64,000 nucleotides of DNA from Planotetraspora thailandica (GTDB taxonomy: Bacteria; Actinomycetota; Actinomycetes; Streptosporangiales; Streptosporangiaceae): contig NZ_BOOR01000008.1 of NCBI RefSeq assembly GCF_016863335.1, forward strand, positions 62,001 through 126,000, given 5' to 3'. Under the pieces are notes generated by a model. That model had not been told where the DNA came from and made no database searches. It was given only the letters and a program-made list of their open reading frames with translations. Shown piece after piece: positions 19,102-27,889 of the stretch (position 1 is the stretch's first letter; each line of letters opens with the position of its first letter). The translations under genes and the position numbers were made by a program.

Positions 19102-22100
19102 GTGCCCCGCATCAGTGTCATCATCCCGATCCACGACGTGGAGCCCTGCCTTCCCACCTGCCTGGAGTCGGTCGCGGCGCAGACCTGGGAGGACATCGAG
19201 GTCGTCATGGTCGACGACGGGGCTCCCGACTCCAGCGCGGAGGTCGCCGCCGGGTTCGCCGATCGGGACGGGCGGTTCCGGCTGGTCCGCCAGGCCAACC
19301 TGGGGCCCGGCGCGGCCCGCGACACCGGGGTGCGCCACGCGAGCGGCGAGTTCCTCGCGTTCGCCGCCGCCGCCGACCTGCTTCCGCCGTACGCGCTGGA
19401 ATACCAGCTGGCGAGCCTGTTGCGATCGGGGTCCGACCTGGCCACGGGCAACGTCCACCGATACGGCGGGCGGCGGTCGCGGCCATCGGCGGCCTTCAAG
19501 GCGATCTTCTCGGGGATGTCCGAGGGCGCCACCACGCATCTGACCAGAGCGAGCGTGCTGATGAGGGACAGCCTGGTCACCAACAAGCTGTGGCGTCGCT
19601 CGTTCTGGGACGAGCACGGGTTCCGGTTTCCGCACGGGGCGTCGTGCGGGGACGTGCTGGTCGCTGTGCGCGGGCATGCCCTCGCGGGCACCGTCGACGT
19701 GCTCCCCGCCCCCGTCCGCCTGCGGAGGCGACAGGCCGGCGCCCACCGCTCGGGCGTTCAGGAGCAGACCCGGGCCGGCCACCTGGACGAGCGTTTCGCC
19801 GCGGTGCGGTCGGTGCGGGAGTTCCTGGCCGCGAGCGGTCTCGCCGCGCACATCCCGTCGTGGGACCACGCCGTCCTCGACGGCGACCTGACGGCCTTCA
19901 TCGACTGCATGGACCGGGCGCCGGAGGCGTTCCGCGCCCGTTTCCTGGACCTCGCCTGCACCTACCTCGGTGAGGTCGCCCCCTCCGTACTCACGCGCCT
20001 GCCCGCTCTTCGGCGGCTGGAGTGGCACCTGGTGGCGCTCAGGCGTGCGGACGACCTGGCCGAGGTGGTGGCCTGGGATCGCGACGCCGGCCGGGGAGAG
20101 CGGACCGTCAGCCGGCTGGGCCGCTCGTACCTGGCCAGTCCGCTGCTCGGGCGGCGCGACCCCGCGGTTCCGGGCGCGCTCTCCCGCGTGCGCGAGACGC
20201 CGCGGCACCGGATTGACGCGGTCCGGTGGCAGGACGGCAGGCTGGTGGTGGAGGGCAGGCTCCTGATGGAGGGCGGGACGGGTGCGCGGCATGCGATCCG
20301 CCCGCTGGTCTTCGCCTCCCTCGTCCACGAGAGCACCGAACCGGTGAAAACCACGCGGCATGTACGAGTGGCGGCGTCGTCCTGGCGAGTCCCGGGCGAG
20401 GGCGGCCGGGGCGGCTTCCGGCTCACCGTCGACCCGCGCCGTCTCGGGGGAGCGGCCGACGCCGGCGTCTGGCGCCTGGAGATGCGCGTCGCCCATCGCG
20501 GCGGCATCACGCGGAGCAGTCCGGACGGCGCGCGGTCCGAGACGGCGGCGCAGGCGGGAGCGCGGGCCGCCGGGCCGGGCCGGCATGTCGTGCCCGAGCT
20601 CACCGAAGGCGGACGGCTGATCCTGCGGGTGGAGCGGGAGAGGGCCAGGGTCGTCCGGCAGAGCCTGTGGGGCGGCCGACTGCGCCTGGAGGGCGAGGCC
20701 GTTGAACAGGGCACTGGTCTGGGACGCGAGCCGGTGCTGCTGGTGACCCGCGAGCCCGGCGGTGTGCCGTTGCCGTTCCCGATGACGACGGACGGCCGTA
20801 CGTTCACCACCGAGATCGACCTGCGCGACATCCTGCCGGCGCGAAGGACCGCCGCCGGCGTCCCCGACGTGCCGACGCGGTGGCGGGTCGACGTGAGGTC
20901 GGCCGACGGCGTGGTGACCCCGGTGACCGTGTCCGACGACCTGCCCGACGGACGGCACGGCCTGGCCGGCCGGGAGATCGTGGCGGCCCGCGACAGGTCC
21001 GGCCGTCTCGTCCTGCGTGACCAGACCGCCGCCGCGTTCGTCGACCTGGCCGAGTGGCTGCCCGGGGGAGAGTTGCTCGTCGAAGGCGGGTTCGCCGAGC
21101 CGTACCAGGTGAGCGCCCTGGTGGTCCGTTCGCGCGGCGGCGCCGCGAAGAGAGCCACGATGGTACGGCTGGCCAGGGCGGAGGGGTCCGGCACGAGGTT
21201 CAGGGCCCGCCTCACACCGGAGGCGGTCGACGCGCCCGCCGGGCGGCTGCCGTTGCCCCGCGGCCGGTACGGCCTGGCCGTACGGGCGGAAGGCGTGCAC
21301 AGGGACCTGCCGATCGAGTTCGCCCCCGACTTCGCGCTCGTGCACGAGACGGCCTGCCGCACGTTCACACTCGGCGGAGACGGCGACGGCCACGCGGTGC
21401 TGACGGTGAGCGGTGACCTCGGAGGCGACGAGCGAGGGGTGCGGGCCCAGCGCGAGTTGCGCGGCCACGTCTATCCCGCGATGCGCGACAGGCCGCTCTG
21501 GCCCGCGGTCTTCTTCGACTGCGAGGGGGGCACGGGGTTCCGCGGCTGCCCGCGGGCGATCTATCAGGAGTTGCGGCGGCGGGGAGCCGACCTCACCTTC
21601 CTGTGGAACGTGCACGACGGCCAGGTGGCCCTGCCGGGCGACGTCGAGGCGGTGCGTACGCGCGGGCGCGACTACTACGAGGCGCTCGCCCGCTGCAGGT
21701 ACATCGTCAGCGACGGGCATCTGCCCGCCTGGTTCGAGCGGCGGTCGGGCCAGACCGTCCTGCAGACCTGGCACGGCTCTCCGCTGGAGGCGGGCACGCG
21801 ACGACGGGTCAGGCGGGCGGAGCAGTGGAGCCACCTGCTGTCGGCCGGCCCGTGGTGGACGCCGCGGCTGCGCGAGATGTTCGGTTTCCGAGGGGAGGTC
21901 ATGGAGACCGGCCTGCCGCGCAACGACATCCTGCGCGCGTCCGGCCGTGACGCGGTCGCCGCCCGAGTCAGGAGGCGGCTGGGTGTGCCGGACGAAGTGC
22001 GGCTGGTGCTGTATGTCCCAGACGGGGAGCAGACCCTCGACCTCGGCCGGGTCGCCGCCGCGCTCAGGGACGCCCCCGTGCTGCTGGCAGAGGTCGGCAG

Positions 22101-22458
22101 GGCGACCGCACCGGGGGTGATCGGCGTGTCCGCTCAGTGCGATCCGCATGAGCTCTATCTGGCCGCGGACGCCCTGGCCACCGGCTATTCGCCGGCGGTG
22201 TTCGACTTCGCCGTCACCGGACGCCCGATGTTGTTCCACACCGGCGGCCGCACCCGGACCGGGCTCCATCTCGACTTCGAGGCCGAGGCCCCCGGGCCGC
22301 TGCTGCACACGGCCGGCGACGTGGCCGAGGCGATCGGCAACCTCGACGAGGTGGCGGACAAGCACGCGGGCATGCTGGAGGCGTTCGTCGCCAGGTATTG
22401 CCCGCTCGACGACGGTGAGGCCGCCGCCCGGGTGGCCGACCGGCTGCTCGCCCGGTGA
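19102..22458 (+). CDS. Bifunctional glycosyltransferase / CDP-glycerol glycerophosphotransferase (TagF-like)
   Basis: A 1118-residue cytosolic-face enzyme. Residues about 4-230 form a GT2 domain (ISVIIPIHDVEPCLPTCLESV; VVMVDDGAPDSS). A long beta-rich middle part follows. Residues about 790-1110 resemble CDP-glycerol:polyglycerol-phosphate glycerophosphotransferases (FDCEGGTGFRGCPRAIYQEL; RYIVSDGHLPAWF; QTWHGSPLEAGTRR; ATGYSPAVFDFAVTGRPMLF). It probably builds a phosphate-linked wall polymer such as a teichoic acid. The GTG at 19102 has AAGGAT upstream. The GT2 acidic motif reads AAAADLLPP, so the first domain may be weakened. Confidence 0.88.
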   Translation: MPRISVIIPIHDVEPCLPTCLESVAAQTWEDIEVVMVDDGAPDSSAEVAAGFADRDGRFRLVRQANLGPGAARDTGVRHASGEFLAFAAAADLLPPYALEYQLASLLRSGSDLATGNVHRYGGRRSRPSAAFKAIFSGMSEGATTHLTRASVLMRDSLVTNKLWRRSFWDEHGFRFPHGASCGDVLVAVRGHALAGTVDVLPAPVRLRRRQAGAHRSGVQEQTRAGHLDERFAAVRSVREFLAASGLAAHIPSWDHAVLDGDLTAFIDCMDRAPEAFRARFLDLACTYLGEVAPSVLTRLPALRRLEWHLVALRRADDLAEVVAWDRDAGRGERTVSRLGRSYLASPLLGRRDPAVPGALSRVRETPRHRIDAVRWQDGRLVVEGRLLMEGGTGARHAIRPLVFASLVHESTEPVKTTRHVRVAASSWRVPGEGGRGGFRLTVDPRRLGGAADAGVWRLEMRVAHRGGITRSSPDGARSETAAQAGARAAGPGRHVVPELTEGGRLILRVERERARVVRQSLWGGRLRLEGEAVEQGTGLGREPVLLVTREPGGVPLPFPMTTDGRTFTTEIDLRDILPARRTAAGVPDVPTRWRVDVRSADGVVTPVTVSDDLPDGRHGLAGREIVAARDRSGRLVLRDQTAAAFVDLAEWLPGGELLVEGGFAEPYQVSALVVRSRGGAAKRATMVRLARAEGSGTRFRARLTPEAVDAPAGRLPLPRGRYGLAVRAEGVHRDLPIEFAPDFALVHETACRTFTLGGDGDGHAVLTVSGDLGGDERGVRAQRELRGHVYPAMRDRPLWPAVFFDCEGGTGFRGCPRAIYQELRRRGADLTFLWNVHDGQVALPGDVEAVRTRGRDYYEALARCRYIVSDGHLPAWFERRSGQTVLQTWHGSPLEAGTRRRVRRAEQWSHLLSAGPWWTPRLREMFGFRGEVMETGLPRNDILRASGRDAVAARVRRRLGVPDEVRLVLYVPDGEQTLDLGRVAAALRDAPVLLAEVGRATAPGVIGVSAQCDPHELYLAADALATGYSPAVFDFAVTGRPMLFHTGGRTRTGLHLDFEAEAPGPLLHTAGDVAEAIGNLDEVADKHAGMLEAFVARYCPLDDGEAAARVADRLLAR

Positions 22459-22468
22459 GGAGCCGCCG

Positions 22469-24049
22469 ATGAACGCCGCCGTCGCCCGGGTCCTGTCCTC
22501 CGCCCGCACCCGCGAGCGCCCGCCCCCGGCGCCGTCCGGTTTGCCGTCCCTGTTCCCGGCCGGCCGCCGATGGCGGGTGCCCCGGCCCGACCCCTGCCTG
22601 GCCGTACCGGCCCTGCTCGCGCTCGCCGCCGGGTTGTGGGGCCTGACCTCGCCCCCGCTGTGGCGCGACGAGGCCGCGACGGTCAGCGCCGTGAGCAGGT
22701 CTCTTCCCCAGCTGGCCCACCTGCTCGGCACGGTCGACGCCGTGCATGGCGTCTACTACGGGCTGATGCACGTGGTCGCCGCGGTGGCCGGCACGGGAGA
22801 GGTGGCGCTGCGACTGCCGTCGGTCCTCGCCGGGGCGCTCGCGGCGGCAGGCGTGGGCGCGCTCGGCCGGGCTCTGGGCAACCCGCGGGCCGGCCTGTAC
22901 GGCGGAGCCCTGCTGGCCATGATGCCGGTCTTCTCCAGGTATGTGCAGGAGGCCCGGCCGTACCCGCTGACGATGGCGGTGGCGATCGCCGCGACCCTGC
23001 TGCTCCTGCGCGCCATGCGGCGGCCCACCTGGCGGGTCTTCCTTGCCTACGGCCTGGCCCTCGTCGGCCTCGCCTTCGTCAACCTGTTCGCCGTCCTGAT
23101 CGCCGCGGCCCACGGCGTCTTCGTCGTGTGGTCCCGCGGGCCGGCCATGAGATGGGCCGTGAGCGCGGCCTGCGCGTCCGCCGCCGTCACGCCGCTCGCG
23201 CTGCTGGCCGCGCGGCAGAGCGAGCAGATCGGGTGGATCTCCACGCCCGACCTGCAGGACGCCGGAATGCTCGTCGTCCAGCTTCTCGGCGACCTCGGGG
23301 CGGCGACCCCCGCCTGGGCGGGCATCGCACCCGTGGTGGGCGGCCTCGCCCTCGTCGGTCTCGCGTCGGTGGCACGCGTGGCGCGCAGGGTTCCCGACTC
23401 CCCGCGTGACTCCCACGTGGGCTCCCACCGGGGGCCCGTCGCCGGGGCGCTGCTCGTCCGGCTGGCACTGCCCTGGCTGCTGGGGCCGCCGATCGTGCTG
23501 CTGGCGGTCTCGTGGGCCGGGCATCCCGTGTACGTCTTCCGGTACGTCCTGTGCTGCGTGCCCGCCGCCGCACTGCTCGCGGGAGCCGGGCTGGCCGCCC
23601 TGCCCCGCAGGGCCGCGCTCGCGCTCCTGGCCGTCGTGCTCGCGGCGTCCGTGCCCGGCCAGTTCGCGACACGCGGCGCCGACGGCCGCCAGGACGACCC
23701 CGGCGTCGTCATGGCCGTGCTGGCCTCCGCCGCGCGGCCTGGCGACGGCGTGCTGTTCATCCCGGGCAAGGTGCGCAAATACGTTCTGGTCTATCCCGGG
23801 GTGCTCGGGAGGCTGGACGACGTCTCCCTGGCCAGGTCGCCCCGGCGGACCGGCACCTTCGGCGGAACCCACGTCGGCCGCCGCGTCATGAAGGCCCGCC
23901 TTGCGGACGTGCACACGCTGTGGGCGCTCGGCAACACGGGAAGAACCGCGAACTGGCAGCTCGACGCCCTGCGCGGCACGTTCAGCCCCACCGGCCACTG
24001 GACCACACGGGGCATGTACCTCGTTCGTTACACCAGAACCGCTCCGTGA
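22469..24049 (+). CDS. GT-C family membrane glycosyltransferase (ArnT/PMT-like)
   Basis: A 526-residue protein with about ten hydrophobic helices. The N-terminal luminal loop SPPLWRDEAATVSAVSRSL contains the acidic pair typical of polyprenyl-phosphate-sugar-dependent GT-C enzymes, and EARPYPLTM follows in the next loop. It probably transfers a sugar from a lipid carrier outside the membrane onto the polymer or a protein. The ATG at 22469 shares its GAGGAG ribosome site with the stop of the preceding gene, so the two are coupled. Confidence 0.83.
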   Translation: MNAAVARVLSSARTRERPPPAPSGLPSLFPAGRRWRVPRPDPCLAVPALLALAAGLWGLTSPPLWRDEAATVSAVSRSLPQLAHLLGTVDAVHGVYYGLMHVVAAVAGTGEVALRLPSVLAGALAAAGVGALGRALGNPRAGLYGGALLAMMPVFSRYVQEARPYPLTMAVAIAATLLLLRAMRRPTWRVFLAYGLALVGLAFVNLFAVLIAAAHGVFVVWSRGPAMRWAVSAACASAAVTPLALLAARQSEQIGWISTPDLQDAGMLVVQLLGDLGAATPAWAGIAPVVGGLALVGLASVARVARRVPDSPRDSHVGSHRGPVAGALLVRLALPWLLGPPIVLLAVSWAGHPVYVFRYVLCCVPAAALLAGAGLAALPRRAALALLAVVLAASVPGQFATRGADGRQDDPGVVMAVLASAARPGDGVLFIPGKVRKYVLVYPGVLGRLDDVSLARSPRRTGTFGGTHVGRRVMKARLADVHTLWALGNTGRTANWQLDALRGTFSPTGHWTTRGMYLVRYTRTAP

Positions 24050-24058
24050 GCGGTGGGA

Positions 24059-25639
24059 TCACCGCAGCTCGAACGGCGCCGGCGTCGGGAAGTACGCCTC
24101 AAGGAACTTGCCGAACAGAGCGTCCTGGTCGGGCGTCGTGGGCGCGGTGTCGTTGAGGCAGAACGCGTCGTGCTTGCGCCGCGCCAGCATGCGGCGCAGC
24201 TTGGCCGGCGTCTTGCGCAGCGACAGGTCCACGTAGGTGTACTCGATGGTGCCCGGAACGGCTTTGCCGTTCAGGTAGCCGTAGTAGTGGGCCAGCGACG
24301 AGACGACGGAGATGTCGGACGACGTCCTGAACCTGCTGCGCGTGGTCGCCTCGAACGCGTCGCAGAACCGCTCCTCCAGCTCGAACATCAGCGAGCGGCG
24401 CAGGGCGTAGGGCACGTGCTTGAGTTTCTGCGTCAGCGTGCGCCCGCTGAGGTCCTCCAGCATGCGGCGGTTGTTCATGCCGGCCGCGTGCACGGGAGAC
24501 TCCTCCAGCTCGGGCGCGCCGAAGGGCACGTGTGCCAGGCTGGGGAAGAACCGGGTGATCCCGTTCGCCTCGAAGAACGTCCGGGGCACGAGCGGGCGGC
24601 CCAGGAAGAAGTCGTCGTTCAGGTAGAGGAAGTGCTCGGCCAGCCCGTCGATGTGGTGGAGCTGGCTCTCGATCGCGTGCGAGTTGAACACCGGGAGCAC
24701 CGACGGGTCGCTGAAGATCTCCTTGTGGTCGACCACGCGCACCATGGGATGCGACGTGTCCAGCCACGGTGGCGTCTGCCCGTCCGTCACGATCCATATC
24801 CGGTTGATCCAGGGCGCGTGCATCAGCAGCGAGCGCAACGAGAAACGCAGCTCGTCCCTGCTGGTGAACCGGGCTTCCGTGGTGGCCATCTCGTTGGGCT
24901 CCCCGATCTCCGCCGCGCCGGCGAGCGCCTGGTCCCTCCGGGAGCGCCATGCCGGGTCCCTGTTGTCGACCCAGGTGTAGACCGCGTCGATCGGGAAGTC
25001 GATGTCGTCGACCAGCCGCCGGGTGAACTCGGGCCGTGTCGGATACGCGCGCACGCTGTGCCCAGCCGATATGAGCGGGTTGAAAAGCTCCTCGCCGCCC
25101 TCGACCTTCTCGCCCTTGGCGGGTACGGCGTCGCAGGAGACGTTCGCGCGAGGCGCGACGAGCATGCTCTTCTCCTTGGCCCAGAACTCCAGATCGCAGC
25201 CGTACTCTGGGCCGAGCGTCAGTGTCCGTGACGGGCTGGCGAAGTAGAGCCCCACCCGCACCGCCCACGCGTCGTTCAGGAGCGTCGCGGCGCGCTTCAG
25301 CGGGCGCAGTCGGCCGACCGCCTCCTCGGGCGTCAGGCCTCTCGCGCGTTTGCCGTATGGCAGGCGGGCGGCGACCAGCGGCTTTCCGCTCGCGGCGAGC
25401 ACGCGCAGAGCGCGCTTGCGCTCCCGCAGCGGCACGGCGACGACCGGCGGATGGCCCGGCATGGGGCGCACACAGAAGAACCGCACCTTGGCGGCGGAAA
25501 GCAGCGAGCAGACGACGTCCAAAGTCTCGCGCTGGGCCTGAACCGGGCTCGCGTCCTCGCGGATCAGAGCGGAGCGCGGTGTGGTCTCCCGAGATGGCAG
25601 CCGTTCATGCAGCTGCCGGTACAACGTGATAACCGGCAT
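24059..25639 (-). CDS. Stealth family capsular polysaccharide phosphotransferase
   Basis: A 526-residue protein carrying the Stealth conserved regions in order: CR1 FPIDAVYTWVDNRDPAWR, CR2 SRDELRFSLRSLLMHAPWINRIWIVTDGQ, CR3 FNSHAIESQLHHI...FLYLNDDFFLG, and CR4 near the C-terminus around KHDAFCLNDT. Such enzymes transfer sugar-1-phosphate between polymer units in capsules and in actinobacterial surface glycans. The second ATG (25639) is chosen over 25654 because GGGGGAG sits directly before it. It is transcribed opposite to its cluster, convergent with the GT-C gene. Confidence 0.9.
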   Translation of the reverse strand: MPVITLYRQLHERLPSRETTPRSALIREDASPVQAQRETLDVVCSLLSAAKVRFFCVRPMPGHPPVVAVPLRERKRALRVLAASGKPLVAARLPYGKRARGLTPEEAVGRLRPLKRAATLLNDAWAVRVGLYFASPSRTLTLGPEYGCDLEFWAKEKSMLVAPRANVSCDAVPAKGEKVEGGEELFNPLISAGHSVRAYPTRPEFTRRLVDDIDFPIDAVYTWVDNRDPAWRSRRDQALAGAAEIGEPNEMATTEARFTSRDELRFSLRSLLMHAPWINRIWIVTDGQTPPWLDTSHPMVRVVDHKEIFSDPSVLPVFNSHAIESQLHHIDGLAEHFLYLNDDFFLGRPLVPRTFFEANGITRFFPSLAHVPFGAPELEESPVHAAGMNNRRMLEDLSGRTLTQKLKHVPYALRRSLMFELEERFCDAFEATTRSRFRTSSDISVVSSLAHYYGYLNGKAVPGTIEYTYVDLSLRKTPAKLRRMLARRKHDAFCLNDTAPTTPDQDALFGKFLEAYFPTPAPFELR

Positions 25640-25793
25640 GATCTCCCCCTGCATACGGACTGTAACGGATGGTCGTGGCTATTGGCGCACGGTTTACCCA
25701 GGTCGGCGGAACGGTCAAGAAGTGGCAACGAGATGCCCTACCTGTTCTCGAAGTGCGGGTGACTCGCTACTCCGTGTAGTCATTCTTGCCTGC

Positions 25794-26681
25794 ATGGGGC
25801 GCTACACGCTGGACGACATACTCGCGACACGCAAGTCAAGGGACGCGTGGTGGACCGTTTTCATGGTCGACCCGATCGCCTGCAGGCTGGCGCTGGTCAT
25901 CGCGAACCACACTTCGATCACGCCCAACGGCCTGACCGCGATTTCGATGCTCTTGGGCTTCGGTTCTGTGGCGGCGTTCGGTACGGGCGAGCTGGTTCTC
26001 GGAGCGCTGCTGTTCTACCTGAGCTTCCTGGTCGACTGCATGGACGGGAAGATCGCCCGTCTGAAGGGAACCGGGACGCCGTTCGGCCTCTGGCTCGACT
26101 TCGTCGGTGACCGGATCCGATTCGCCTGCTGCGCCTTCGGGCTCGGCGTCGGGGAGTACTCGCGCACCGGAGACCAGTCGTTCCTGTGGGCGGCCGTGGG
26201 CGTCGTCCTCCTCGACTTCTTCCGTTACATCAACGGGCCGCAGCTCAAGAAGGTGAAGGACGCCACTCGCGCACTGACCAAGGCGAGGGCTCAGACGCAG
26301 GTCGTCTTCGTCGAGGACGTGCTCAAGGCACGGCCGCAGACCGACGTGAACACGGCGGCCCGCGAGGTCAAGGAGAGCAACGAGGAGGGGCGAGCGGTCG
26401 TCGATCTGCAGAAGGCGTTCAACGCGCGTTTCCCCTGGTACGACCGCTTCCGCGTCACCCTCGTCAAGTACCGCGTCCGCACACACTTCTTCAGCGGGAT
26501 CGAGTTCGAGGCGGCGGTGTTCGTCGTCGCCCCAGTGATCGGCTCCTGGGCGTTCGTGCCGACGTCGATCGGCGCGGGCGCGCTGCTGCTGGCATTCGAG
26601 ATAAGCCTCATCTACCGCGTCTGGCTGGCGTCACGCCAGATTCCGAAGAGCGTGCCGAAGAAGGAAGAAATCCTCGTCTGA
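25794..26681 (+). CDS. CDP-alcohol phosphatidyltransferase family protein
   Basis: A 295-residue membrane protein. The catalytic CDP-alcohol signature is intact: D-G-x2-A-R-x8-G-x3-D-x3-D, read as MDGKIARLKGTGTPFGLWLD followed by FVGD. N-terminal and C-terminal parts contain several helices, and a cytosolic insertion of about 90 residues (KDATRALTKARAQTQVV to FNARFPWY) lies in the middle, larger than in phospholipid enzymes. It may transfer a polyol-phosphate or sugar-phosphate group for the glycopolymer rather than make a housekeeping lipid. No strong ribosome site before ATG 25794. Confidence 0.83.
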   Translation: MGRYTLDDILATRKSRDAWWTVFMVDPIACRLALVIANHTSITPNGLTAISMLLGFGSVAAFGTGELVLGALLFYLSFLVDCMDGKIARLKGTGTPFGLWLDFVGDRIRFACCAFGLGVGEYSRTGDQSFLWAAVGVVLLDFFRYINGPQLKKVKDATRALTKARAQTQVVFVEDVLKARPQTDVNTAAREVKESNEEGRAVVDLQKAFNARFPWYDRFRVTLVKYRVRTHFFSGIEFEAAVFVVAPVIGSWAFVPTSIGAGALLLAFEISLIYRVWLASRQIPKSVPKKEEILV

Positions 26682-26734
26682 TCGGCCGATCGCCATACCG
26701 CGTGGCCGGAACCCCATAACCGGCACGCGAGGGA

Positions 26735-26763
26735 CGGGCCGCCTCCACGGGGGCGGCGGCCCG
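26735..26763 (+). terminator. GC-rich hairpin, possible terminator
   Basis: A 9-bp stem CGGGCCGCC (26735-26743) / GGCGGCCCG (26755-26763) between the CDP-alcohol transferase and sulfotransferase genes, without a T-run. Confidence 0.4.
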
Positions 26764-26803
26764 CCATCACGCCTTTCAACTCACATCACGGGGGATTGAT
26801 CTC

Positions 26804-27847
26804 ATGCAGTCCGACAGGCCGCTATTCGTGGTCGGTTGCCCGCGTTCGGGCACCACGATGCTGCAGCTCATGCTCCACTCCCACCAGCGCATCGCCGTGC
26901 CGCCGGAGACCCGCTTCCTCGGGCCCGCATATTTCTCGCGCAGGACGTACGGCGACATGCGCCTGGCCGACAACCGCCGCAAGCTCGCGAAGTGGATCGC
27001 CAACGGGCGCAACACCAAGTTCCGCGAGCTCGGCCTCGACTCGACCGAATACATCCAGGCCGCCATGCTCGGCCCCGGCAGCCTCGGCTCGGTCATCGGC
27101 ATGGTCTTCAAGGCGTACGCCGAGCGGTTCGGCAAGCCGCGCTGGGGCGACAAGCGGCCCAGCTACTACCGCCACGTCGAGATGCTCATGCGCATGTTCC
27201 CCGACGCCCAGTTCGTCCACCTGATCAGGGACGGGCGCGACTGCGTCGCCTCCCTGAAGGAGATGCCCTGGTACAAGCCGGACAGCATCGGCGCGATGGC
27301 CAACTGGGCGGAGGCCGTCGACTTCGGCCGGCGCCACGCGCGCAAGCTGCCCGCCGACACCTTCTACCAGCTCCGTTACGAGGACCTGACCGCCGACCCG
27401 GAGACCGAGCTGAAGAAGGTGTGCGCCTTCATCGGCGAGGACTACGACCCGGCGATGTCCGAGCCCCAGCACATGGCCGAGGTGGCCGTGCCCGCGCACA
27501 AGGTGTGGCACCACAACACCCACGGGGAGGTGACCACGGCGCGCACCGGAAGCTGGGCCTCCCGGCTGGAGCCGTGGGAGATCGCGCTCTGCGAGGACGT
27601 CCTGGCCGAGCGGCTGGCCGTCCACGGCTACGAGCTCAGCGGCGCCCCCAAGCCCGAGCGCCAGCACGTCGCCGCGTTCAAGGACGCCGCGAGCAAGCGC
27701 CGCTCGGCCCGCCAGCGGAAGTACAACCGCGACCGGTTCCTCCGCCTCCGCGAGCCCGGGCCCATCGCCGCGCTGCTGACCGACGGTCAGCGCAAACTCG
27801 CCGGGCTGCCGCAGCAGCGCACCGCCCGCGAGCTCGTCTCCCGCTGA
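26804..27847 (+). CDS. Sulfotransferase family protein
   Basis: A 347-residue PAPS-dependent type sulfotransferase. The 5'-phosphosulfate loop is FVVGCPRSGTTMLQ at residues 8-21 and the 3'-phosphate-binding motif is HLIRDGRDCVASLKEM near residue 142. A Lys/Arg-rich tail (SKRRSARQRKYNRDR) follows. In this context it likely sulfates a surface glycan or glycolipid, as actinobacterial relatives do; the acceptor is not deducible. Start ATG follows CGGGGGATTG. Confidence 0.87.
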   Translation: MQSDRPLFVVGCPRSGTTMLQLMLHSHQRIAVPPETRFLGPAYFSRRTYGDMRLADNRRKLAKWIANGRNTKFRELGLDSTEYIQAAMLGPGSLGSVIGMVFKAYAERFGKPRWGDKRPSYYRHVEMLMRMFPDAQFVHLIRDGRDCVASLKEMPWYKPDSIGAMANWAEAVDFGRRHARKLPADTFYQLRYEDLTADPETELKKVCAFIGEDYDPAMSEPQHMAEVAVPAHKVWHHNTHGEVTTARTGSWASRLEPWEIALCEDVLAERLAVHGYELSGAPKPERQHVAAFKDAASKRRSARQRKYNRDRFLRLREPGPIAALLTDGQRKLAGLPQQRTARELVSR

Positions 27848-27852
27848 CACAG

Positions 27853-27882
27853 GGCACCGGGCCGACGATCCGGCCCGGTGCC
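27853..27882. terminator. Bidirectional terminator hairpin
   Basis: A perfect 12-bp stem GGCACCGGGCCG / CGGCCCGGTGCC with a 6-nt loop between the convergent sulfotransferase and CoxG-like genes. Confidence 0.7.
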
Positions 27883-27889
27883 TCCCGCC

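Noticed and set aside
18544-22731. 1395-residue minus-strand open frame
   Set aside because: It is antisense to two convincing glycosyltransferase genes. Its composition (Arg/Gly/Pro-rich, no motif) is the usual shadow of high-GC third positions.
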